This document shows, piece after piece, positions 11,901 through 19,419 of a DNA stretch of 64,000 bases. The translations under genes and the position numbers were made by a program. Under the pieces are notes generated by a model, which ran no database searches, had not been told where the DNA came from, and saw only the letters and a program-made list of their open reading frames with translations. Origin of the DNA: Astropecten irregularis. Its lineage: Eukaryota > Echinodermata > Asteroidea > Paxillosida > Astropectinidae. The stretch spans positions 434,001-498,000 of the forward strand of contig OZ020248.1 in NCBI GenBank assembly GCA_963971285.1. Reading direction: 5' to 3'. The stretch's first letter is position 1, and every line of letters starts with the position of its first letter.

Positions 11901-13441
11901 TTGTGGGCGCTGAGACCCAAATCTGAAAGAATGACCAGAAAATGTATGTATTATACTAATATTAAGGAGTAACCATGGCGATCATAGCTGTCAGTTTTTT
12001 ATACCACTCAACAAATTAATTAAGCTGTTAGGTGAGCTCAGGGGTAGATTTCACCAAACTCATCGTAAATTACTATCAATCGTAGAACTTATCATGCATT
12101 AATGCAGCCCTACGTAGGAGAGAATGGGTTATCCTTCGTAACTCGAGATACGAACAATCGTAGCGCTTCATGAAATCGACCCCAGGAAGAATGAACCCCC
12201 TTTCCCCCTTTAAAAAAATATTTAACTGTTCAATGTTCAAATGTGTTCTATGAGACCATCCAGAAATGGTATACCTTATCAGCTGCAGATTATGCCCCAA
12301 AAAATAAGATTCAAGAAAGGATCTAAAATTGGCCAACTTTGGGCCTGTAATTCTTCTGACTTGCCAGTCCTGAACTTCACTACAATAGAACTGCTTAAAA
12401 TCAATCAAGCCCAACTTCTGGTCCTGGACACTGTACATCAATGTGGACTCAGTCTGTCAATCAGGTTAGTGCAAACTATGATCCAGGACACAGCAGGGGC
12501 TTGAAGTTGATAGTTCAAGGCTAGTGATTATAGAAGACCAAGACCCCACGCTAAGCCCAGACCTGGCCTGGCTTTTCAGTGGCTCTTCTCCTTACACTTT
12601 TGTCTCAAAGCACAGCAGTCTGTTGAAGGGTTTACTGGCTGGTAGCGGCTTGGACCACCAGCAATGATACAGCTTCCTCAAATCCTCTTCCTTATCTCGA
12701 GCTAGTTCACGTACGTTGATCTGAAGATTGCGCAATAACGCTCCAATGACAGAGGTAGGAGTTGGGGAGTAGTCACCTAGTGTGATCAAGTCAGCAAAAA
12801 CAGGTGTTTTAATGTTTAGCCTTTAACATGGACTTTACAAGGTGACAAAGAAAAATTGACTGGAGGGGGATTCAAACCTGCGACCTCCAGAATGCTGTAC
12901 AGGTGCTACCAACTGAGCTATCCAGCCCTACGTTGGTGATGTCACAAACTGTCAATTATATCTGTTCATTTGGCAGTCAGAAGTCATGAAACCACGCACA
13001 TACCGCTATATATCCCAAGGATCTGTTCCTGTGTGTACATTAATTGTCACATTTTGTTCACCTTTCAAAGTGTTATCTCATTGAAAGGTCAACAAAGAAA
13101 AAATGGCTGGAGCGGGATTCGAACCGGAAACTTCCTGAATACCATACAGTCACCGGTTCGAATCCCACTCCAGTTAATTTTTCTTTGTTCACCTTAAAAT
13201 GCCTCAAAATTCAGTCAGTTTCCCTTGTGGTTTTTTGATTATCAAAGTGTTATTAGAACTAGGGGTTGTTGAGACTTAAATGTCAGGATCTTTGTTTACC
13301 TGCAAAGGCTGAGATGAGAATAACATCCACTTTATCCTTGCGTTTGAGCCTGGTGATATCTCCTAGGCATAGCTGGATGTGACATTCTCCATTCTGTGTC
13401 AGGACAGTCAGTGTATCCTTCACCAAGAAACCTTCCATCAT
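2507..13441 (-). CDS. Macro-like / triple-TIR protein with C-terminal CaaX box (12 coding exons, 907 aa)
   Basis: Coding exons: 13441-13300, 12776-12596, 11922-11808, 10922-10707, 10117-9922, 9436-9277, 8836-8616, 8175-8039, 7713-7510, 6615-5993, 5360-5243, 2917-2507. All junctions are GT-AG, phases match, and the sum is 2724 nt (907 codons plus stop). The start is the first of two adjacent ATGs, after an in-frame stop in the leader. Residues 1-218 look like a macro domain, followed by TIR1 (219-336), TIR2 (371-524), TIR3 (580 to about 700) and a low-complexity polar tail ending ACSVI. From family knowledge, TIR domains either assemble signalling complexes or cleave NAD+ (SARM1, bacterial Thoeris ThsB), and macro domains bind ADP-ribose derivatives. 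I infer a membrane-anchored, probably cytosol-facing innate immune or NAD+-signalling protein. I do not recognise a named orthologue. The exon structure is confident; the macro assignment is moderate. Confidence 0.87.
2968..3205. mobile_element. MITE family B (ends GGGCCAATTTCATGG-like), copy 1
   Basis: The left end GGGCCAATTTCACGGCGCTG pairs with the right end CAGCTCCATGAAATGGCCC, and TGCTTAGCAC words sit just inside both ends. Related elements: 15984-16281, 44290-44537 and 45393-45588; a fragment is at 21892-21981. This copy sits 50 bp from the last coding exon of the macro-TIR gene. Confidence 0.75.
3541..5198. mobile_element. 1.66-kb terminal-inverted-repeat element in intron 11
   Basis: The ends TGTGACCCAATGGAGCC and (reverse complement of the right end) TGTGACCCAATGCAGCG match, and both continue into AATGAGGA and GTTCCCC words. 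No transposase-like frame is visible inside, so it is probably non-autonomous. A clear target duplication is not visible. Confidence 0.65.
5400..5737 (-). repeat. MITE family A, intron 10 copy of the macro-TIR gene
   Basis: This is the reverse orientation of the 1172-1530 repeat (TGATTGGTAAAGGT at the left, ACCAATCCTGTGCTGTACCTTTA at the right, where I name only partial words). It lies between coding exons 10 and 11. Confidence 0.7.
5993..6615 (-). CDS. TIR domain 3 (exon 10), degenerate BB loop
   Basis: One 623-nt exon covers residues 525-732. After a 55-residue linker it shows YDVVFSYASED (580-590), VVAILSPHYIQ and SEEFNIALSRQ. Glu646 falls at the catalytic-Glu position. The segment where a BB loop with its Asp and Gly would sit instead reads SEATSEHERLALF, with none of the usual pattern. 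Unlike TIR1 and TIR2 it is not split by introns, so it may have arisen separately or lost its introns. Confidence 0.82.
6900..7116. repeat. Palindromic tRNA-like SINE pair, intron 9 of the macro-TIR gene
   Basis: Two tRNA-like B-box words face each other: GGGATTCGAACC at 6981 onward and GGTTCGAATCC near 7070. The outer ends are AAATTGACTGGAG and CTCCAGTAAATTTTTC. A tRNA A-box-like TAGCTCAGTTGGTAGAGC lies at 7026-7043. Related copies: 795-1015, 12836-12995, 13075-13240, 15738-15962, and a 45290-45385 half. Confidence 0.7.
7510..8836 (-). CDS. TIR domain 2 (exons 7-9), most canonical
   Basis: Residues 371-524 after a 34-residue linker (337-370). It shows YDVFVSYSHAD (box 1), FFDIQELKTGSAW (BB loop, box 2), VMLALISNKYL and CQEEYNLAL. 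Glu445 aligns by eye with the catalytic Glu of SARM1 (human Glu642), so this is the best candidate NADase among the three. Exon 9 supplies the C-terminal strand and helix (LVPLCIEDL, residues 463-471). An acceptor 9 nt further downstream in exon 9 would also keep the frame and remove three residues. Confidence 0.87.
8357..8588. mobile_element. MITE family C (ends GGGCCTTTCTCAAAGCTC)
   Basis: The left end GGGCCTTTCTCAAAGCTC mirrors GAGCTTTGAGAAAGGCCC at the right, with CAG/GCC-rich words inside both ends. Related copies: 20803-21040 and 34207-34451. It lies in intron 7 of the macro-TIR gene. Confidence 0.8.
9277..10117 (-). CDS. TIR domain 1 (exons 5-6)
   Basis: Residues 219-336. It begins FDVYMSFSKYD, the beta-A strand and box 1 of a TIR domain, continues through a BB-loop-like DSNQRMDVDSVW, then VLTPNYLQ and CIEQYNIAM. 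In SARM1-type NAD+ hydrolases the catalytic Glu sits in the helix after this Cys or Trp. Here the equivalent residue, 298, is Gln, with Glu one position earlier at 297. TIR1 may therefore be a non-catalytic assembly domain. The split of the domain over two exons, joined in phase 1, matches TIR2. Confidence 0.85.
9527..9839. mobile_element. hAT-like MITE, intron 6 of the macro-TIR gene
   Basis: Ends CAGGGTTCTAGCCA and TGGCTAGAACCCTG are perfect inverted repeats. The flanks GGTATGAT and GGTAAGAT agree at 7 of 8 positions, as expected for an 8-bp hAT target duplication. Confidence 0.8.
10504..10620. mobile_element. Harbinger/Tourist-like MITE, intron 4 of the macro-TIR gene
   Basis: Ends GGGCCTGTTTGTTTCAGG and CCTGAAACAAACAGGCCC, flanked by TAA on both sides. 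A 117-bp element of the PIF/Harbinger type. A second copy is at 25590-25732. Confidence 0.85.
10707..13441 (-). CDS. Macro-like domain portion (exons 1-4)
   Basis: Residues 1-218 of the TIR gene. A GDIT motif at 27-30 is followed by a hydrophobic strand (VDVILISAFAG, 38-48), which matches the first macro signature. A glycine turn NTGDQGYG at 142-149 is followed by a helix rich in Ala and Val and the strand LKIVLYCR, matching the later phosphate-loop half of the fold. The usual Asn-Ala-Ala-Asn after the first strand is Ile-Ser-Ala-Phe here, so the Asn used by hydrolytic MacroD-type enzymes is absent; binding rather than hydrolysis is more likely. The identification rests on motif order only. 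Another Rossmann-like ligand sensor, such as a SLOG-type fold, is the main alternative. Confidence 0.65.
11362..11481. mobile_element. TA-flanked MITE (ends GTGCGCCACC), intron 3 of the macro-TIR gene
   Basis: Ends GTGCGCCACCAAGAGTTG and a decayed partner CACGGAGGCACAC, flanked by TA. A better-kept copy is at 58099-58235. Confidence 0.65.
12041..12183. mobile_element. MITE family D (ends GGTCGATTTCA), intron 2 of the macro-TIR gene
   Basis: GGGGTAGATTTCACCAAACT at the left and GCTTCATGAAATCGACCCC at the right; interior words ACTATCAATCGTAG and TATCCTTCGTAACTCGAG recur in copies 32619-32741, 47622-47770 and 62659-62797. Confidence 0.75.
12836..12995. repeat. tRNA-like SINE-type repeat, intron 1 of the macro-TIR gene
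   Basis: Contains AAAAATTGACTGGAG, GGGATTCAAACCTGCGACCT and CCAACTGAGCTATCCAG, the reverse of tRNA box B and box A, ending in a GTCAGAAGTCATGAAACCAC tail shared with other copies. Confidence 0.65.
13075..13240. repeat. Palindromic tRNA-like SINE pair, next to exon 1
   Basis: GGGATTCGAACCGG and CCGGTTCGAATCCCACTCCAG (in part) form an inverted pair between AACAAAGAAAA and TTTCTTTGTTCACC. It sits 60 bp from exon 1 of the macro-TIR gene. Confidence 0.65.
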
Positions 13442-13462
13442 AAAAAGCACTCATCAAATCAT
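13442..13462 (-). promoter_or_regulatory. 5' leader part of exon 1 with upstream ATGs
   Basis: A splice acceptor (TTTTCAG) ends at 13463, so a leader of about 21 nt precedes the chosen start in this exon. It holds two upstream ATGs in other frames: one opens a two-codon frame ending TGA, and the next opens a frame that overlaps the main start. This could lower translation. The earlier non-coding exon is not certain; a donor-like site at 17234-17233 is one candidate. Confidence 0.5.
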
Positions 13463-14596
13463 CTGAAAATGAAAATATAAAAGTATTTTGCATTATAAAG
13501 ACATTATAAAATCCAGCTAGTAGGGTGCAGGCTGGAATTAGGGGCTATAGCTACAGACACCATGCACTGATATGAATATGCACAGACAGACGGTTTGGTA
13601 AGATTCAGCTATGACATATTCCGAGGGTTTTACCGGTTTTGTTAAAAGTTTGATCAAATTAGTCTGCCTTTCTGCTGGCAGAAAAGCAGGAAAATAACAA
13701 ATTAGTAAATGCTTAAAAGTCCAATAGATACATGAAGAAAGGGCATAGACTACTGATTATAACAGCTTCCAAGAGTGATATGCTGGATGCAGTTTCTCAG
13801 ACAAGTAAATTAGACAAGGTTGAAATTGAATTCATCAATAAAATTTAGAAAACTGATCAAACCTGTACAGCATGTTTCCAATTAATACCCTATTGCAAAG
13901 AACTGTTCTTGGATATTATTGTCTAGTATGAAAGAGTTTACTTCCAAGTTGAATCAATTCCCAAGTTCAAAAGTCCAATTTGGTAAATGCTTCCATTTTT
14001 AGTAAACGTCTGGTGGAAAAAACACAGCAAGGACGTTAAGCTGGCAATCATGACAAACTGAACATATAGAATAAAATGACATCAACCCCCTTCAAAAGTT
14101 GGGCAAAGTATTTACATGTATACACTTATATGCATAAATTCACTGTTTCACATCATGTAAAATCACGTAAACAAATCATACTTTGTGCAAAATGCCTGTT
14201 CCGTATGTATTAACTTCCTGATCTATTGTTGTGTCACAGCATATTTTTAGAAATAGAAAGATTCTGCATAAATTTGATGACTCCTATACAATACCAACAG
14301 GATGTTGAATTAGTACACTCACATTCAATCATGAACATGTATATAATACAAGTTGCAACATGTATAGTGGCCATACAATCAGTCACTATTTCACCATGCA
14401 TCTGTGAATCATATACCGTACTTGGTTCAACAATTTCTGTTTCATCTGCCCAAAGAGGAAGTTAGCATTATTTAAAAAGAATTCCACAAATTGCCTCAAC
14501 CATAGAGCTAGGTCCTAGCTCTATGCCTCAACTAAGCTTTATATCAGGTGAAGAACAATTTATAAACAAATACCAATTCTGACCGACAACAAGTAA

Positions 14597-15057
14597 GGCC
14601 AAGTAAAAAAAAAAATATGTTTCTCGTCCCCGCCCGCCTCGGTTTTTGAGGCCGCCTCGATTTTTTTATGATTTTTTATTTTCAAAAAATTAGATTTTTT
14701 TGGTTGAAAACTTCGTTTTTAACATCGAAAAATCCCGAAATCCCATCGTGAAAAGAATATTTTCAACGTCATAGCTTTCTTCATAGACTCTTTTGTATCG
14801 TACCATCTGATATTTATGCATTTGTAAACGTCTATATTCAATGTCATGCCATAGAGGTGCTAACATTGTAAATATGTTAATTTCTTGTGTGAATTACAAT
14901 GTCTCCATTATTTTAATGTTTTGCGTGATTGGAAAAACACACGGGATTAACAAACATTTCAGATGGCGGCCATTTTGAAAAATAAAAAATAAAAAATAGC
15001 TCTTTTTCATTTTTTTGAAAAACCCGGACGAGAAACATATTTTTTTTTTACTTGGCC
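14597..15057. mobile_element. TAA-flanked MITE (ends GGCCAAGTAAAAAAA)
   Basis: Ends GGCCAAGTAAAAAAAAAAA and TTTTTTTTTACTTGGCC run into ATATGTTTCTCGTCC and GGACGAGAAACATAT. TAA flanks both ends, which suits a Harbinger-type insertion. 461 bp, upstream of the first coding exon of the macro-TIR gene. Confidence 0.8.
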
Positions 15058-15737
15058 TAACCCTTATCATCGCAACTAATACTGAAATATCATATTCGTG
15101 AAATAACCACAAGGGAAACTGACTGAGTTTGTTTAAGTCATTGAAAAGTGAACAAAGAAAAATTGACTGAAATATCATATTAGACTGTTAGTAATCAGTA
15201 CTGCAAAGTCACTGAATTTCTGAAGTGTATTTATAAATAGATGTAGGTCAGATCACTTCTGCAATCAGGAAGTAGGCCTATAGGCCCACGTCAGAACGAA
15301 CTATACAGTCAGACAGTAAACTGAGTACAGGCCTGATAATTATAAGCACGTACTATGCCAATAAAAGCATGCAGTTAGTCAAATCATGCAAAATATGTAT
15401 CAAATTATTAGGTTTTTTGTCGGTTTGTCATATTATTTGTAGAATTGCTCTTCTAGGACATTATAAAAATGCAATTTATGGGTACCAGACAATGTCAGAA
15501 TATGCCTAACAGTTGGACTGGTTTGTGGCTTTTTCAGAAATTTTCATTTTGCTAAATGAGCTGGGTGTCATTCTCTGAGCATTGGTTCACAATAGAAGAG
15601 TACTAAGCATTGAGTATTTAAGCATTTATATCATGTAAAAATTGGCATTGTATTGCTGTTGGATGAGATTAATAAATAGAAAAAAAAAGAGAATGACACT
15701 TAACCATTACTTTATAAGTAAACTAACACATTATTGT

Positions 15738-15962
15738 TAATAAATCATCAAATCATCAAATAACCACAAGGGAAACTGACTGAATTTAACATCATTGAAA
15801 AGTGAACAAAAAACTGACAGAACGTCAGAAGTGGGATTCGAACTGGCGACCTCCTGAGTACCGTACAGGCACTCTACCAACTGAGCTATCCAGCATTACG
15901 TTGGTGATGTTCCCAATACTAATTACTTTATAGTCAATTAATTATCTTTGTTCGAACAAACT
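15738..15962. repeat. tRNA-like SINE-type repeat
   Basis: Same family as 6900-7116: ATAACCACAAGGGAAACTG, GGGATTCGAACTGGCGACCT and CCAACTGAGCTATCCAGC in order. Confidence 0.65.
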
Positions 15963-15983
15963 CAAAAGGATCGAACAGACCAT

Positions 15984-16281
15984 GGCCCAATTTCATGGAA
16001 TCTGTTACCGTTAGCAAAAATTTTTTCTTCGCTTACGGTAGCAGATTTTTGTTGGTTACGGTTAGCGTATTTCACGGAAGAGTTTCCTTTTTGGTAACGG
16101 TAAGCAAGGAATTTGTGCAGAATGCATACGACAGCCCGTTAGCAGAAAATGATGACGGTTACCCTAGAAATTCTTCGCTAACCGAGAGAGTCTTGCTTAC
16201 GGATTCCACGAAATAGATTTCACACGTAGCAGTGCCCGTTAGCACAAAATAGGCTGTAACTGATTCCATGAAATTGGGCCC
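15984..16281. mobile_element. MITE family B, copy with perfect outer ends
   Basis: GGCCCAATTTCATGGAATC at the left and GATTCCATGAAATTGGGCC at the right form long inverted ends, with CATG on both flanks. An open frame through it is a by-product of the inverted repeats. Confidence 0.75.
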
Positions 16282-16365
16282 ATGTATGTTGTCGTTGCAA
16301 ATCATCACCCATCATGGAGGAAGGTTCCTCCATGGCCAAGCATCACCCATCATCATCTAAGTAAC

Positions 16366-17014
16366 GGCGATTGTGGGTTGACGGGATCCCAAAACACGTT
16401 GATTTTTTTGGCTCTGAACTAACTTCTACTCAGTCCTCAAAAATGATACTTTTGACTTTCACTTCAGCAAATGTTCCTGGGTCCTTAAAAGCCTAGATTG
16501 AAGAAATTTGTTAAACATTTCAGGGTTAAAATTCAATTTTCTTACGCGCTTCTTGTAAACTTTAAAACAGACCGTCTGATCGCATGAGGCCATTTTGTCT
16601 GGTCTGGTTAGTCTAGTGCCCAGACCCAACAGATCAAGAGTCCTCAAAATGTCAGAGTGGTAACCAGACTATTCTCGTCTGCTGCCGTCCATGCGGCGGT
16701 GAAATGTTACAATCTTGGTTACCGTTTTTACCCCATAATTTCCCTCAAAAATCAAAGCCCTGCCCTCTTTCCAAAAATTTTACCTTGGTAAGAGGAGGAG
16801 ACCAACAAAGTATATGTAGGCCTAGTCCGAGTAACTTGGACCCTAAAAATCGCCTTTTTTAACATTTGGACATGGATCGCCAGACCATGTCCAAATGTTA
16901 AAAAAGGCGATTTTTAGGGTCCAAGTTACTCGGACTAATGTAGGCCATTAAGTTACTTTTCAAAAAGTATTTTCCTTTCCTTTATAGTTTTAGGACCCGT
17001 CAACCCACAATCCC
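16366..17014. mobile_element. Mutator-like MITE with 9-bp target duplication
   Basis: The left end GGCGATTGTGGGTTGACGGG pairs with the right end CCCGTCAACCCACAATCCCC. A perfect 9-bp duplication CTAAGTAAC flanks it (16357-16365 and 17015-17023). A second, fully palindromic element is nested inside it. Confidence 0.8.
16823..16937. mobile_element. Nested perfect palindrome, 115 bp, with 9-bp target duplication
   Basis: Arms 16823-16875 and 16885-16937 are exact reverse complements (53 bp) around a 9-nt spacer. The flanks ATGTAGGCC at 16814-16822 and 16938-16946 are identical. The 9-bp duplication again suggests a Mutator-like fold-back element. Confidence 0.88.
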
Positions 17015-17234
17015 CTAAGTAACATTAGCACTGTATCATACAGTGTATGGATATTGTGTGGAGGAGGAATTAGGAAAAGACGTCGTCTAAAACCTCGAAA
17101 GTCGAATACCGCATTAGCTAGGGACTCTACTCTGGTCTAATCCGCACCTTTCTCCATGATGGTCTAACTGTTACTCAATAGCCTACATAACAACAACAGG
17201 TGGACCGTACGGACCGAAGAAAAGCCACACTTAC

Positions 17235-17500
17235 CACCACTTTGACTTGAAAAAACAAAGGTGAAACACCGTTGATACACCGGCCTGCATTTATGCCTTA
17301 ATCACACCACACTCACAATCAGAGTGTTGTGGTCTTGTTAGGCATTCATACGATGCACTGGTCCTGGCTCACTGTCATCAGGTACTCACCCACACACACT
17401 TTACACTGCAAACGCACTGTTACTGCTTCACGTTGCTACGACGCGCACTGCCTCCACTCTATCTATCATTCTGTCGATCGTCTTCACCATGCTTCACAAG
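17235..17500 (-). promoter_or_regulatory. Possible 5' untranslated exon and promoter region of the macro-TIR gene
   Basis: A strong donor-like sequence (GTGGTG followed by GTAAGTG on the minus strand) ends at 17235, 3.8 kb upstream of the first coding exon. The region before it is GC-richer than its surroundings with many CpG-containing words. No protein fits. This is a guess from splice-site quality and position only. Confidence 0.25.
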
Positions 17501-19419
17501 TTAAGTATGTCAATGCACGAACACACGTACGTAAAATGGACTCTATAAATTGGTGTAGCGCCCCCATCGGTCAACAGCGCCTCAGGACACCAACTGCAGG
17601 GATTCTCAACTTCTTGAGGGAAAAAAAAAATGCTTCCGAAAAATTAATTAAAATAATGAAAGAATAAATAAAAATGATACCATGTTTACAGCGAACAAAA
17701 TAGATATTGCTTCAAGGCGGTTCTAAAAACAATTCAAACAAACAAAACTGAGCGTTTCAAAGTTCCAGCCAGCATGCCCATCCATAATCATTATTTGGAA
17801 ACTGAAAAAATAGGCCTAAGTTAATTATTCCTTGGGCTTGATGTAATAATGCAAACTCACTTAGATTAATAATATTATTAAATAATGAAACTGTTAGATT
17901 TTTTACTCACAAAAGGGTTCAAAAATTCTGATCTTAATTCTGTCATTTTAAGGGGAATATAACTTCACTTTGATTGGATACTTAGGTTCAGTAATAAATT
18001 TGCAATGAAACAACAATGTGCAAAACCACATTCAAATAGTTCCTTTAAAACATACTGAATCAAGAAACAAACTTAAAAGTTTGTTTTCCAAGTGGCACAA
18101 GCACAACTTCAAATTAACAGACAAATGCAGACGGTTATTTTCCCGGTGCAGATCGCTGTGAAAAAAAGAGTTTTAATTCTCTTAAAAGGACATTTGAGGA
18201 CAAAATGTTACAAATAAAACATTTTTCTTGAGCAGGGCCACCCGCATTGGCTTGTATATGTATTATAAATACATGTATGACACAACGGCATTTGTACATT
18301 ATTAACAAATATTGACAGCTTTTTTGGTTTGATGTGAACTAATTAATGTGTAGCTGAGAATGCAGTTGTGACTGTGGATATGAAATAAATGGAATTAATT
18401 GTTGTAATGAATTCAATCATAAGCAAATAAGTATGATCACATATTTTTTAAATTTATTCAAATATATTCAATACATGCAGTCAGACAGAGTGCTTCCAAA
18501 TTCAATAATTTATCTAATATAATATGATTTCCTGAGCACACGTGGGCACTTAACAACTCATTAAGATCATCATTTATTGCAGTTCATGGATTACATTGCT
18601 TCTGATGACTGGCACCCTGAGCAAAGAAATTAAAGACTCTGATTTCCAGCTCTATGAGTTTTAGCTCAGGGAGTTGGGCACTGGTTTGGCAGTTAATGGT
18701 TCATAATTATGCCTTCTGACTCTCACCCTAAGCACACTAAGTCAGTTGAGTATAGGGATCGGAGCTGGATCCAACAAACAGATTAAAATGACTGATTCAG
18801 TCAAATTGTCCTCAAATTATCCAAATATTAAAAAATATACTGTATATGTCCAACAAAGCATCAAGAGTCCAATATAATGATTGAAATTCATATATTTTAC
18901 AATTTTTATGCAGACAAATATATAAAACAAACTATTCTTTTCTATAAGACAATTTACAAATCATGAAAAATATAAGTGCATCATTTTCTTTTTAAATTAA
19001 TTGCATGATCAATTTGATAAAAAAGATGTATTAAATTTTTTTTTTTTAATTAGCTTCATAATTTATTTTAAATATAAAAGTCTTTACTTTTTGGCTTCAT
19101 TATGGCAAAAATTAAATTGAGGCATAAAGTATATTGAAGACAAATATAGATTTTGCCGAACACAATTAATAAGGCCAAATGACTATCATTCCCTCACACT
19201 GAAACAAGACTGATGGTCTCTTCATAAACTGACAGTCTGTTTACAGTACAAATAGGACTGGAAGGGGGTACCCATTCCGGTTTCCCCACTAAGGCAGCAA
19301 TTCATTACATCTTTCTCTCTCGTTATAGAATAAGTCTTTTCTTTACTTTAATTTTTTTCTGTGCAGCAGCACCTTCATGAAATTGAACCCAAGGCCCAAG
19401 GCGATTGGCTGATGATAAT
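17501..19419. other. Intergenic stretch between macro-TIR and MAO-like genes
   Basis: No supported exon. AT-rich, with fragments of the 110-bp tRNA-like repeat (18590-18725: TAGCTCAGG, TGGCAGTTAATGG, TTCTGACTCTCACCCTAAGCA). A plus-strand TTTATT near 19060 is a candidate minus-strand polyadenylation signal for the MAO-like gene. Confidence 0.5.

Noticed and set aside
17329..17667. 112-residue plus-strand frame, possible divergent gene
   Set aside because: No domain or splice support; the area fits better as promoter or leader DNA of the minus-strand gene.
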